A DNA stretch of 64,000 bases from NCBI RefSeq assembly GCF_001625215.2, contig NC_030388.2, forward strand, positions 25,966,558 to 26,030,557. The letters run 5' to 3'. The notes below the pieces were generated by a model. The model did not search any database. It was not told the origin of the DNA and saw only the letters and a list, made by a program, of their open reading frames with translations. The stretch's first letter is position 1; each line of letters starts with the position of its first letter. The DNA is from Daucus carota subsp. sativus. Taxonomy: Eukaryota; Streptophyta; Magnoliopsida; Apiales; Apiaceae. Both the position numbers and the translations under genes were made by a program. This document shows, piece by piece, positions 12,486-25,178 of this stretch.

Positions 12486-15400
12486 ATGGAAGCAATGGCT
12501 TTAGATGGCATTGATGTAAAGGAAGAGGAGAATATGAAGGTAATTAAATCGATATTTGGGTGTGATGTGCCTGAGAGCAATGTTAAATCCGTGTTGTTGA
12601 AGTGTAAAAACGATCTGGGTGTTGCTATTAATGAGATTCTTGATAACCCTTTGGTTTTGTCTTCGGATTTCGGGGTTAAGAAGACGGTTACGAGCACCGG
12701 GGCTCGTGTGATGGCGCAGTTTAAGGGGGAAGAGGGTGAGGAGTGTGTGGATGTGAAACCCCTTTTGGAGTGGAAGGTGGAGGGGAAGGGAGAAGGGGAG
12801 GTTGATATGGGGCCTCACTGCGCGTTATGTGTTCAATGGAATCGATGGAATGGTGGTGAGGGGGGAGATGAATGTGAGGGTGTGGTTAAGGTTGAGGAGG
12901 AGTGTGGACAGATTGTTCGAGAAAATGGGGATGGGATTATTTGTGTTGAGGATGAGGGAGGGAGTGAGGGTAAGGGTGTGGTTAAGGTGGATGAAGAGTG
13001 TGGAAAGGGGGATGTTGAAATGGGGTGTGAGTGTGGACCGGTTGTTCGAGAAAGTGTTGATGTGGTTTGTGTTGAGGATGAGGGGGGGAGTGAGTGTAAG
13101 GAGGTAGTTAAGGTTGAGGAGTGTGAAAAGGGGGACATTGAAATGGGATGTGAGTGTGCACCAATTGTTCGAGAAAATGTTGATGTGGTTTGTGTTGAGG
13201 ATGAGGGGGGGAGTGAGTGTAAGGAGGTAGTTAAGGTTGAGGAGTGTGAAAAGGGGGATATTGAAATGGGATTTGAGTGTGCACCGATTGTTAGAGAGAA
13301 TGTCGATGTGGTTTGTGTTGAGGATGAGGGGGGAAATGAGTGTAAGGAGGTAGTTAAGGTCAAGGAGGAGTGTGAAAAGGATATTGAAATGGGATTTGAG
13401 TGTGCACCGATTGTTAGAGAGAATGTCGATGTGGTTTGTGTTGAGGATGAGGGGGGAAATGAGTGTAAGGAGGTAGTGAAGGTCAAGGAGGTGTGTGAAA
13501 AGGGGGATGTGAAGATGAATTGTGAGGGTGAGCCGCCTGTTGAAGAGGGTGTCGGGGAGAATGATTTTGTTGAGGATGAAGCAGAGAGTGCGTACAGGCC
13601 TCTGGTCAAGGGGAAGAAACAAGGTGGTGTGAAGCGAAACAATGACAGAGCTCTTGTTGTGAAAGATGGAGCAATCATGGTTGAGCCGTTGTCTTCGGTG
13701 CCTGCGAAGCCGAAGATGTCTATGTATGATAGGTTGAAACCTTCTGGTGTGAAGAAGCAAAAAGTGGAGGATAATGTGTTGAGTACTGTTGTGATTGATG
13801 ATGCGGATTTTCCGGAAGAGGAAGATTGGTTGTTGGTGGGAAGGACTGCCATTACTGGGCTTTCGACAACTAGAGGGAGGAAGTTGGAGAATAATGAGGT
13901 TGTCCACTTGGCATTTCCTGGCAGTGACATGAAATCGAAGTGTAGTTCACCATTTATTCGGTCAAAGACAGTTGCTGCCTTGTCGGGGATTGTTCGTTTT
14001 TCAACCACAAGATATGGAGAGGTAAATATCTATTTTCAATGTCAAATCCAAATCCTTTTACTTTCATTCAGTTTCCAAATCAAATTAACTATATTTGTCA
14101 GTCATTTGGTTCACATTGTTAATATTAGCATTTTTTTAATCAGTCACTTACAGCTACTTGAACTATTGGTCTTTTGTAGTCGTGTTATTGCTATATTGTT
14201 CTCATTATACACTTGAAAGTTTATGCAGTTATTCCTTTAGCCCCAATGTTGGTCACCAATTAAATAATGATCTCGAAATGTGTTTAGAAATCTAAGTAGG
14301 TTTTACTTTCTTATAAACCTAGGTGTTAATAGTTGGGCTGCATCAATTCGAGCTCACTTGTTAGTGTATATACTAATGCATGAAATTTGTATGTTCATGG
14401 TACAAACAGATTGGTCGTCTTCCAATGGAGTGGGGGAAATGCCTCATTCCACTAGTTAACTCTTCTAAGGTGAAAGTTCTTTGTCGGTGCATAGCTGTTC
14501 CTACAAATCTGCAGTTGATGCAAGAAATATTGTTGTATGGAAGGTAAATTGACATTTAACTTGGCAAGATGTTATCTTTTGTTTGTAATTAGCTTTCTTA
14601 TTTATACTATTGGTTACAATTATATTTCCTAAGACAAACGTAAAAGTTCTTACGTTTATTCTTTCTTTTGCTGGCAGCTTTTATATTCATCGTTCGCTTT
14701 TCACAGAAGTCACCAACTCATCCTGGAAGCTAGATGCTCCTTCTAACATTGACTCAACTATTTATCCTCTCTTGACTTTGTTCAAGTTACTAAAGATACA
14801 ACCATATCAGAAGGTACTTTACATAGTGGAACTGAGACTTTTCAGATGCAATTCAATTTTGCTGTCTTATTGATATGTTTTTCTATTACTTTCAATCAGG
14901 CTGAATTTACCCCGGAGGAACTTCAGTCAAGAAAACGTGGTTTGAACTTAGATGTATGTTTGAAGGCCTGGCTCAACGTGTTTTATTTGGAAACTAGATA
15001 GGTTAAGATAATTTTCAGCTGTAACTTTTTAAATATTGACAGGATGAATCTAAAGAATTTGCTGGTGTGTTGCCCGTGCTGAAACGAGGCAAAGGTTGCC
15101 AGCCAGACCATGGTAAAGATGAGCAAGCTATACTGGAATCATCCTTAAACAAGCTTGTTGGTGCTGCAGATGTGTATAACTTGGAGGTAAAATTATTATT
15201 GCTCAAACATTAATATATGAGTTATTAAATTGTGAGTTTTCAATTTTGTTTTTCTCTCTTTATCTTTTGGTTTTTTTATAATGTATAGGAGATGGAACCC
15301 CCAAGTACTCTTATGTGTGACTTAAGACCATACCAGAAGCAAGCACTCTACTGGATGACAGAATTGGAGAAGGGAGTTGATGCCGAGAAAGCAACAAAAA

Positions 15401-18400
15401 CACTCCATCCCTGCTGGGCGGCATATCGCTTATGTGATGAGTATGTTTCCCTGCTGAATCTTCAGATGATTAAGCAACAGTGTTACAATGGAGTCTTCAG
15501 TAACATCCTAGGTTGCACTTATCATATTTGTTATATTATGTATAGTTGATGATTGAAGCTTTTTATTTTTTAACAGGAGGGCTTCTTCCATACATGTGAA
15601 CGTCTTCTCTGGTGAAGCAACAACTCAATTCCCAACTGCCACACAAACTGCCAGGGGAGGGGTGAGTTCTTCTTTAGCCCCTTCACGTATTAGTTTAAAA
15701 TTATATAACAAATATGCATAAAGAATATAATGAAATGCATACTGATATTTTATTCTCTCTTTTAGTTCTTTTACACACTCTTTTATGTTATATAATCTTG
15801 TGCATGTTTTTTAATTGCTGGAATTGCTTTTAACTCAACATGCATATATCTAGATTTTAGCAGATGCAATGGGGCTGGGAAAAACTGTAATGACAATAGG
15901 TCTTATACTTGCAAGACCTGGGAGGGGAATTCCTGAAGCTAAGCATATTGTTCCGGAAGCACCAATTGACACAGAATATCCAACGACAAAGAGAACAGAT
16001 AATGGACTGTCAAGAAAAGCAAGAGGTGGGACTCTTATTATATGTCCTATGGCATTGCTAGGCCAGTGGAAGGTTAGTAGCTTCACTAGTGTGTGGTATG
16101 AGTAAATAGGTCCTTGAATTCTTCTGTCAAGTTGAGTTTCATTGGTTTGCAAGTGTCTAATTATATCATCTTTCTTTGATTTTCTTGGATCAACATTCTT
16201 ATTATATGTGCAGGATGAGCTTATAACCCATTCCAAGCCAGAAAGTATTACAGTATCTGTTCACTATGGTGGTGAAAGAAGTAATGATCCTGAGGTCATA
16301 GCAGAACCTGATGTAGTTTTAACAACTTATGGTGTCCTAACTGCAGCTTATAAGAGTGTAAGTTCAAATTCATTTAACTATGTTTCTTTTGTTAATACCA
16401 AGACGAATGAATTCTAATGGCTGCTTGTTACTTTTCTAATATTTTAACCAGGATCCAAATAACAGCATCTTTCATAGAGTAGACTGGCACAGGGTGGTGT
16501 TGGATGAAGCTCATACCATAAAATCCTCCAAGACTCAAGCTGCACAGGCAGCCTTTGCGTTGTCCTCATATTGCAGGTGGTGTCTCACCGGTACACCTCT
16601 TCAGGTATTTCTCCACTATTTTGCAGAAGTGCCTCTTTTGTGTGGGTATAAGCCCTGACTATTAATAGATCCTCACTCTTTTAAGTGCCTTTGCAATGCA
16701 TGTGTATTGTACAGCTCAAGGGGATTGCTTGTGTGATTGGGGATGCTTAAATTGGTTGTAATTAAAAATTATGCTATATATTTGCTATTTTCTGTGTCCT
16801 GTCTAAAAGCTGTTCTTAAATTAAAACAATTTTTATGCATTTTGTGCTGTTAATATATGCCGATCTAAACAGACACAACTACTTATTTGTGCAGAATAGC
16901 TTGGAAGACATCTATAGTCTATTATGCTTTTTGCATGTCGAGCCATGGTGCAACTGGGCATGGTATAGCTTTTTTGACATAATTTTCTATCTGAAGTATC
17001 TCCAGAAAAACTACTTCGAAGGCAATATATTTATGCTAAAACAAAAATACTTGATACAGGTGGCACAAGTTGATTCAGAAACCCTATGAAAATGGTGATT
17101 ACCGAGGACTTAAACTGATAAAAGCTATTCTGAGACCATTAATGTTAAGGAGAAGTAAAGATACTGTGGATAAACATGGAAGGTAAAATTCTACTCTGTT
17201 TTTTATATTACTGTTTTGCAGTATTGCTAGCATATTCATGTGACTAGCTGCATGTCAAATCAGGCCAATTCTTGTTCTGCCACCAACTGACATTCAAATC
17301 ATTGAATGCAAGCAATCAGAAGCTGAACGTGACTTTTATGATGCTCTCTTTAAGAGATCCAAAGTAAGGTTTCCTTTAAACATATATCGTCCTTGTGTAG
17401 GTCTGATTAATTAGTCTCTATAAAAATATTGCTATATGATTGACAACGGATTCGTGATCCAAGTTACTTGTACAGTTGTACTGTAGTTTGAAATTGTAAT
17501 GCATCTATATCAGTCCCTAAATGCATTGTAAATTTACTTGATTATAGTTAGGCTGCTTACTAATGAAGCATCCTTTAATTCTATTAACAGGTTCAATTTG
17601 ACCAATTTGTGGCACAAGGAAAAGTTCTCCACAACTATGCAAATATTCTTGAGTTGTTACTTCGGTTGAGACAGTGTTGCAACCACCCATTTCTTGTAAT
17701 GAGGTGGAAATTCAAATAAATCTTTAAAATATAGTAGAACAAAAGTCTTTTCATTTTATTTTAACAATTTTCTCACAGTGACAATGTCTTGTTCTCAATC
17801 TGCAGCCGAGGTGATTCACAGGAGTACGCTGATTTAAATAAGCTTGCAAAGAGATTCCTGGAAACTGATCCTGATTCTGCAAATCCAATTCAAGTTCCTT
17901 CTCGAGCATATATTGAAGAGGTTGTTGATGGTATCAGGCGTGGTGATAACACGGAGTGTCCTATATGCCTGGAGTCTGCGGATGACCCTGTACTCACACC
18001 ATGTGCACACCGAATGTGCAGGGAATGCCTTCTCTCCAGCTGGAGAACTCCAGCTGCCGGACAGTGCCCAATATGCCGCCATATACTGAACAAAAATGAA
18101 CTCATCACATGCCCATCTGAGAACCGGTTTCGAATTGATGTTGATAAGAACTGGACAGAGTCTTCCAAGGTGTCACATCTCTTAGATTGCTTGGAACAAA
18201 TTAGGCGTCAAAAGTCTGGTGATAAAAGCATCATATTTAGCCAATGGACTTCATTTCTGGACCTCCTGGAAATTCCTCTAAAGAGGAGAAATATTGGGTT
18301 CTTGAGATTTGATGGAAAATTGTCACAGAAACAAAGGGAGAAGGTTTTAAAGGAGTTTAGTGAGACTAATGTAAAAATGGTAAGAAATACAAACACTACT

Positions 18401-19472
18401 TTGCATCTGGTACAATGTTCTCCAGACAATAAGTGATGAACTAGTAATTGCTAAATTAAATTCAATTTTTGCAATTTTCAGGTTATGTTAATGTCATTAA
18501 AAGTTGGCGGAGTGGGCTTGAATTTGACTTCAGCATCAAATGTCTTTCTCATGGTACACTTTCATATCAAGTATCTTTATTCCCCACTCACATACCTTCA
18601 CTTTTATTACTGTCATATTTACACTCTGATCATAATTTCTATAGGATCCTTGGTGGAATCCTGCTGTGGAAGAGCAAGCAATCATGCGTATTCATCGCAT
18701 TGGTCAAAAGAAAACAGTTCGTGTCAGAAGATTCATTGTTAAGGTAGTTATCTATTTCATCTTTCTTCTCACTCTCTGAACTTTCAATTTGCTTAAATTC
18801 AGATGATTAGCTCAGAATTTTGTATTCTCCTTACTTTTGCAAAGCTCTGCAGTACAACCTCAAATAGATTGCTTCTGCAAACTATAAGTTATTTTAAATG
18901 CCTTGTGACTAATTGTAACTTATAAGCATTAATCTGGGTATAATATTCTTCTATAAACTAAAATTAATGCAAGCAAGGACTAAGCACCTGCTGCAATGTG
19001 TGATTCTGAATCTGATTATAGATTAGCATGATAAGATGTGATAAGTTTCGGTTCTCTGATATTTTATCTTTCAATCACATTCTAGGCTCTATTATCATGA
19101 GTTCAAGTGTTCTGAATTGGTCTATAGTTTGCAAGTGTTTAACCTTGTTATGTGTTATTCTATTAGCAACTAGTAATCAGTCCCTTTTAGAGTTTTAGTT
19201 ACATCAAAAACAGGACTCTCAACTACTGGTAGTTCAACTACTATAAAAAAAACTCAATTGGTCGAAAGACTTGAACTGATTTAATAATTAGTGTCAATAA
19301 TCAACCAACCTTGCAACGGGTTTATATAATTCTTTTTTTATTAATGCAGGAAACAGTAGAGGATCGAATGCAACAAGTTCAAGCGAGAAAACAAAGGATG
19401 ATTGCCGGAGCGTTAACTGATGAAGAAGTCCGTTCTGCCAGAATCGATGAACTCAAAATGCTGTTTAGATAA
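12486..19472 (+). CDS. RAD5B: RAD5-type DNA repair helicase/E3 ligase (RAD5B-like)
   Basis: There are 18 exons: 12486-14021, 14410-14543, 14678-14813, 14900-14953, 15043-15186, 15289-15440, 15577-15661, 15854-16072, 16214-16357, 16452-16604, 16895-16962, 17060-17182, 17264-17363, 17591-17703, 17806-18379, 18482-18553, 18645-18743 and 19350-19472. They sum to 4029 nt, a clean frame of 1342 residues. Domain order: UBA/CUE-like start (about 14-45), acidic repeats (about 121-350), HIRAN (from about 443), SNF2 ATPase with GLGKT (754-758) and DEAH (886-889), C3HC4 RING inserted in the helicase (C1105, C1108, C1120, H1122, C1125, C1128, C1141, C1144), then helicase C with the IHRIGQ motif. This is the RAD5/HLTF architecture for PCNA polyubiquitination and fork-damage tolerance. 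The long N terminus and the nearby ARP9 favour RAD5B over RAD5A. The ATG at 12486 is the first in frame. Confidence 0.93.
12850..13530 (+). repeat. Coding minisatellite: acidic about 40-residue repeats in RAD5B exon 1
   Basis: Five to six tandem units of roughly 120-126 bp encode variants of [14 protein letters not shown] and [18 protein letters not shown]. The two central junctions are almost identical at the DNA level (for example around 13120-13260 and 13300-13440), while the outer units are diverged. Unit length changes by whole codons, so the frame is kept. The repeats are rich in Glu, Val and Cys and lie between the UBA-like start and the HIRAN domain. Confidence 0.9.
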
Positions 19473-20362
19473 TTCATTCTTTCTTCATTTTTCATATTAT
19501 CTGGATTAGCAGGTAGTAGTATTATGTAGCAGTTAAGATGAGTAGTGACACATTTTCCTCATTTTAGCATGGAGGAATGCTTTTGTTACTAGTGATGCTA
19601 CTCTATTGTAAAGCAAAACTTAACCGAGGCCTATCTTCAACTTTTGGTGCTTGTATATTTATGATATGGAAGTATATATTTTCAGGGTACATGGTTTTTC
19701 GTTGTTGATATTTTCTTGGAATAAAATGTAATAATCATGATATATCGAATCTTGTCAAAAAGATACAAATAATCCATGTTTAGACCAAATAATCTGAACC
19801 AATCAAACTGAATGAGTTATTTTTCTTTTAAACTGAATAAATTGTACTGGGTTAGAATTCAAGTAATTTAAACTTGAAATATTATGAGTGCTTTGAATAG
19901 TTTAAGTGATGAGATTACTTTATATTGTCTGGCAATCGGATCGACCAATCGGCCAACCAAATTCATGTGCTTAATGAACTTGATAAAACACGTAACAAAA
20001 AATATGCTGCGTTCTTTCAAAAAAAAAAACCTACGTTAAAATTAAGAGTTGTTTTTGTGTATCACGGAAAATAAGGGGTGTTAAAAAGTGAAACGCAACT
20101 AATTTCAATAATACCATAAAAATACAATTATTTTGTTGAAAAGGAAAACAATGGTCCACATATGTTGTTTATAAACACCACCCACAATTTCGTAAAAGTT
20201 TGAAAAACAAACAGAATAAAATAAGTGTGGGACCATATCTTTCTTGTTCTTGTTCATTCAAATCGTATTCAACAGTCGCCACTTTGACTGACAAATAAAG
20301 AAACCCATAAAAAGATAAATACTCGAATATTCTAAAGACGAGAAAAGATAAATGAGTAGCTA
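19473..20362. other. RAD5B 3' flank
   Basis: This is a 3'UTR-like AT-rich sequence after the RAD5B stop, with AATAAA-like signals (GAATAAAATG near 19719). No gene is supported. Confidence 0.5.
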
Positions 20363-20621
20363 CTCCCTCCGTCTCTAAATACTTTTCCTGTTTGTACTTT
20401 TTACGTTTGCCAACACACATTTTTAATCGTTAATATTTTTCATTTCGTAGTAGCATTAAAAATAAAAACTTCACTGTATTAAAGTACTCGTGAATACGAA
20501 TCTAACAAGATCACTCATGACTATATTTAGTTTTATAGATTAGATGTAAATTAGTAATTTGTCTCATGTTATGAACAGTACCGACATCCCAAATAGGAAA
20601 AGAATAAAGAGACGGAGGGAG
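20363..20621. mobile_element. Stowaway-type MITE (259 bp)
   Basis: The ends are CTCCCTCCGTCTCTAAATA and AGAGACGGAGGGAG. TA lies on both sides (20361-20362 and 20622-20623), as expected for mariner/Stowaway insertion. It sits about 70 bp outside the left end of the large Mutator-like element. Confidence 0.85.
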
Positions 20622-20769
20622 TATTTTTGACAAGGAAATGAATATTATTTTATTTTGAATTTGCTTAGATCAGAACCTATCCAACAGTAAAAAGGCCCTG
20701 AATAACCATATTTTAACTTTTAATGCCCATAATAACAATATTTGATAAAATGGCCCCTAATAACCATTA

Positions 20770-20873
20770 GAGACGCGGCTGTATTAGCGTCTATGTCTGA
20801 GACTAAGACGCTACAGCGTGTAGCGTCTCCCCCTTTTTTAATATAGACCCAAACGCTACACGCAGTAGCGTTT
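20770..20873. repeat. Left cluster of ACGCTAC/GTAGCGT palindromes
   Basis: Three units: 20770-20792 (imperfect), 20806-20828 (AGACGCTAC-N5-GTAGCGTCT, perfect 9-bp arms) and 20851-20873 (AAACGCTAC-N5-GTAGCGTTT, perfect 9-bp arms). They lie just inside the left terminal repeat, where transposase or accessory-protein binding sites would be expected. Confidence 0.85.
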
Positions 20874-21023
20874 CCCTTTAATATAAATAAATCCTCTTAA
20901 AAACAACGGCTAACATCACAGAGGAGAGGAGAGTAGTGATATATACAGAGGGAGGAGAGGGTGATTTCTTAAAGTTATATATAACCATCTACTGAAGCGA
21001 GCTGATTCAACGACTTATAACCT

Positions 21024-24000
21024 ATGGATTTCAATGTATGTTCTTCATATTTGGGCGATTTTAATGTCAAAAATGTTTTAATTTTCACTGTTTTGACATG
21101 CCTGCTATGTGTTTGATGAATGTTTCTTAAAGTATTTCAATGCCTGCTATGGATTTCAATGTATGTTCTTTCATATTTGGCCGATTTCTTAAAGTGATAT
21201 ATGCCTGCTATGTGTTTTGACATGCCTGTGTTAATCTATGTCCTGCTATGTGTTTGTTGTATGTTTCGCAAGAATTCAAAGACAGCTGACACAGATTCTT
21301 ATCAAACTGATATCATACTGTATGGTGCTCAATTGCAGACCTCACGCCAAGCAGCAATGTATATGTATTAATTTGAAAGAAATATAAGCTGTAAATGAAA
21401 AGAATCAGTACTGTTAGGATAGCATTAACTATGAAAACACCTCTAATATCTTGATATAATTATGGTCTCTCATTCGAATATAATTATGCTCTTATCATCT
21501 GGGGGAACACAAAAAAATTAAAACAATAATAAAACAATGCTTAACTTTTATCTTGCTCCGAAGTATGAATTTCTTGACTAGTTTTCTCCGTAATCCGCCT
21601 TTCGGGCTCCTGCCATTTTACAGTATGTTTTTTTACTTTGTATTATTAGCCTGTGCTCAAGATTGCAGTCTCAATATGTGCTCCTAGCTTGACTTATATT
21701 TGGATGTATTATCAGATTACATCTTAGTTTTTGATATTTGTAAAACGATAGAAATTCCTATAAATTTTAACAACAGGACTCCTTATAATTCCGTGCACTG
21801 TTTCTGTTTCTTGAGATCACAGAAGTTTAATTCATGACAATTTTTTAGATTTTTGGAGGCAGATGAGTAAATATTGTCATGACCGACCAATATACCGATT
21901 TTTAAACTCTGCCGATTATTATTTTGTACTGCACCCCTGCAGGCTGCAGCTGCTTATAAACAAAAGGTTTCTTGATCTAATGCACCAGAAGTGAAACAAA
22001 AGGATTTTTAATGACCTAGCTAGCGTTACACTACTTGAAAGTGTTGAGAACTTATTTCCGCGCACACATACATTGCTTTTGTTATTAGCATGATTAATAT
22101 TGACAGGATATGACTATCTCTTTATTATGTATTATTATATGTCTTTGGATGGCTAATTAATTATGAGAATTGACATTAGCATATTAAGACATGATTTATC
22201 GGTGAATAATATACATGCTATTTTATTATATTATTGGTTATTGGATTTACATGATACTATTATATACCATTCTGCGGGAATCGTAGTATTTGTATTGTGT
22301 TAATTTAATTAGTTTCTATCTAAGGTTAGTATGATGTGCTGACTTTGTATTTCCTTGTTTTTGTTCACAGGCTATTATTAGAGACCAGGGACCTCGTGAT
22401 CCTAGCCTTCTTCACCTACAGGCCACTCATAGGTCTCGTTCTGTCTGGAGAACTGGTGCTGCGCCCTCGCAGTATTTCAGGCGTCGTGATGCCAACCAGT
22501 CTGATTTGAACATTGATGTTCGATTGATCCCCATTCTGCAGGCAGCCGGTTTTTATGGGGTAGCTCGGGTATCCACTCTTCAACTTGATTGGAGTTTGCT
22601 TGGTGCTCTGGTAGAGAGATGGCGACCAGAGACACATTCATTCCACCTGCCGATGGGAGAGTGTACTATTACACTGCAGGATGTTGGTGTCTTGCTCGGG
22701 TTACCCATTGACGGAGAGCCCGTTATGTGTCCTGTAGGCCCTCCACCTGGACAGAGATGGGAGACCATCGTTGGTGAGATTTTTGGACAGATTCCTCCAC
22801 CCGAGGCTTTCAATAACTCGAGGCTACGGCTCACATGGGTAGAGGGTCTCACTCCAGCGAGATTACGTGATGATGCAGGCGTTGAGGAGATCAGGCTTCA
22901 CGCCAGGTGTTACTTGCTACAGTTGTTTGGGGGGTCACTGTTCACCGACCATTCTGGTGGACTTATACACTCCTCGTGGGTTCATTTTGTTCGTGACCTG
23001 GAGGCGCTCGGAGGCTATGCATGGGGTCCAGCTGTTCTAGCTCGTCTATACAGGGAGCTTTGCAATGGTTGCAAAGCGAGTATTAAGGAGGTAGCTGGAT
23101 GCCTTCTCTTACTGCAGCTATGGGCATGGGAGAGGTTGCCCACTCTTGCCCCTGTTCGGACCACTGTTCCATTAGAGGATGTTGCTTTTTGGGGGCATCA
23201 GCTTCCAGGACCACATGGAGCCAGGTACATAGTAGCTGTGTTTTTACTGGTTTGTACATTTCAAGTTGTGAATTGTCTTTTTAAATTGACTAATGTGTTT
23301 TTTTGTATTCCTATGATGTCTATAGGTGGCTTGTTGGACATTCATTCGTTGAGAGTGATGGAAGCACTGTGACTACGTCTCGGGCGGCATTGGATGCGCT
23401 TGCTCCACATGAGTTTATTTGGGAGCCTTATGCTGGGATTCTTGATACACTGCCAGACTATTGTTTAGCCGGCCGTCATCTCTGGCGCTTTCGCGGCCCC
23501 ATGATATGTGTTTACATAGTCGAGCCACATCAGCCGGACAGAGTTGCTAGACAGTTTGGCATGATACAGCGTATTCCCGATCAGCCACACTACTCCCACG
23601 AGCATCACGGTATGACGCTGAGGGGCCAGAAGGTCTTGGATTATGCAGTCGTACATCAGCCCAGTATGACACACTGGCAGCATCGTCTGGAGCATATTTG
23701 GATTGATGACGTGATTGATGGTCATGCTACAGTCCCAGAGTACATGGATTGGTACTTGCCTCGGACTGTGAGGTTCATTAGTCAGTTGGGTGCACTGCAT
23801 ACCCACCTGGTAAGTATTTTTTGACTATTATATCTGTACTTTCTGTGATATGTGTCGTGTGTATTCCTTATCTGTAGTTGGGGTATTAGTTGTATTAGTC
23901 GTCATGCTTTATTTGATGGGTTCTAGTAGTTGATATTGCATTTGTATTCGTTGTATTTCAGGGAGTTGTGCTAGAGACTATAGCAGCCAGGACAGCAGAC

Positions 24001-24846
24001 GTCCTCCCGGATATGTCCCAACTAGCCACTCAGAGTCTGCACCATCTCCGAGATCGGAATGCATACAGGTTTGATCCACGTCAAGTTGAGGAGCAGGATG
24101 CTAGACAGGACGGGGGAGGGGAGGATGCAGGTGGTAGAGGAGGCCGTGGTGGTGGCAGGAGAGGCCGTGGTGGTGCCGAGAGAGGCCGTGCTCGTGGCAG
24201 AGGAGGCCGTGCTCGTGGCGATGGAGGCCGAGGCAGTGGACGGTTAGTTGATGAGCCGGATGATGATGCTGATCATGCGGATCATATAGGTACAGGCGAG
24301 GATCGAGGCCCAGAGTCTTCTGCTACTGCTGCTACAGCTACTGTTGCTGATGCTTCTGCTGCTGCTGCTACTGCCACAGCTACTGCTACTGTAGCCGAGG
24401 CTTCTACTCCCCATGCTGCTGCTGCTGCCACAGCTACTGCTACTGTAGCCGAGGCTTCTACTCCCCCTGCTGCTGCTGCCGCTGCTACTACTACCGCCGG
24501 TGACTGGTGGCCTAGTTTTTCTCTAGGCCTAAGTTTGCCTTCACAGCCAGTACCTGAGCAGCAGACTTCTCAGATGCCAGATACCAGTACAGAGCAGCCT
24601 CCTCCTGTTGTGCAGCGTCAGCATAGGATTCGACCTTGGCATGGTACACCAGAGGTACCCCCTTTTGACTTGGGCAGCTCATCACAGTCTACACAGTCTA
24701 CGCAGCCTAGTCAGCCTAGTCAGCCTAGTCAGCCTAGTCAGCCTGCTACGCAGCCTATTGTACCCCTTTTTGATGTCTTTTTTGTTCGCCGGTCAAAGAG
24801 GGCTAAGAAGGTTCCTGACTGTGGTACTGGTTCACATAGGGGATGA
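21024..24846 (+). CDS. Plant mobile domain protein (MAIN/PP7-long-form-like) carried by MULE
   Basis: Exons are 22371-23224, 23326-23809 and 23962-24846, all with GT-AG borders and in-frame joins. A 12-nt first exon at 21024-21035 (ATG GAT TTC AAT) is inferred because exon 2 opens at an acceptor with no ATG nearby. The product is about 744 residues. Its first ~450 residues are a plant mobile (aminotransferase-like) domain, marked by ITLQDVGVLLGLPIDGEPV and many conserved Trp residues. The tail is low-complexity: an RGG/RGR-rich, nucleic-acid-binding-like block (about 24110-24240), Ala/Thr repeats, a Ser-Gln-Pro repeat, and a basic RRSKRAKK near the end that could act as a nuclear signal. PMD proteins such as MAIN and MAIL1 work in the nucleus in gene and transposon silencing, and TE-borne copies are known. 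The actual function of this copy is unknown. The micro-exon is the weakest part. Confidence 0.8.
24099..24240 (+). repeat. RGG/RGR-coding repeat tract in PMD gene
   Basis: This is a tandem run of GGCCGTGGTGG-like units coding for Gly-Arg-Gly-Gly stretches within the last PMD exon. A further run at 24700-24740 encodes repeated Ser-Gln-Pro from CAGCCTAGT units. Confidence 0.8.
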
Positions 24847-24981
24847 TTATATTTGTCGGTTTTTGATGATATTCTAGTTATAGGATGCTGAACTTGTGAT
24901 ATATGATAGCACGGATCTTGTAAATATTTTAATTTCATGTCGTATGTTTCTGTTTTAGTATAGCTTCAATGTTTTAATAAT

Positions 24982-25120
24982 TAAATTGGCCGACGGTTAG
25001 GGTTTAGGATGGAGGGAGTAGGGCCGGTAGGCCCTACTCCCTCGAGCCTAAACCCTAATTAAGCGAGGCTGAAGGGCCGAAGGCCCTGAAGCCGAGACGC
25101 CGGCGGAATGATAATTTTAT
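24982..25120. repeat. GC-rich hairpin unit, copy 1
   Basis: This is the first of two direct copies of a 139-bp unit (second at 25179-25317). It contains a 62-bp inverted repeat at 24997-25058 (TTAGGGTTTAGGA...CCTAAACCCTAA, two mispairs, GGTA loop) and a second small hairpin GGGCC-GAA-GGCCC. The arms include telo-box AAACCCTAA motifs. It lies about 150 bp after the PMD stop. Confidence 0.85.
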
Positions 25121-25178
25121 AACCGTTAACATTTAGGGTTTAGGTTTGGGTTTTAGAAAGATTAATTCATACTGCATA

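Noticed and set aside
12825..14008. Two long minus-strand open frames (360 and 391 codons) opposite RAD5B exon 1
   Set aside because: They are created by the repetitive G-rich coding strand; their Ser/Thr/Pro or Asn/His/Leu-rich products are low-complexity mirror images of the acidic repeats, with no splice or start context.
17770..17806. Alternative upstream acceptor for RAD5B exon 15
   Set aside because: CACAG at 17778 would also keep the frame and add nine residues, but the family reads directly from the methionine-serine-arginine junction, favouring 17806.
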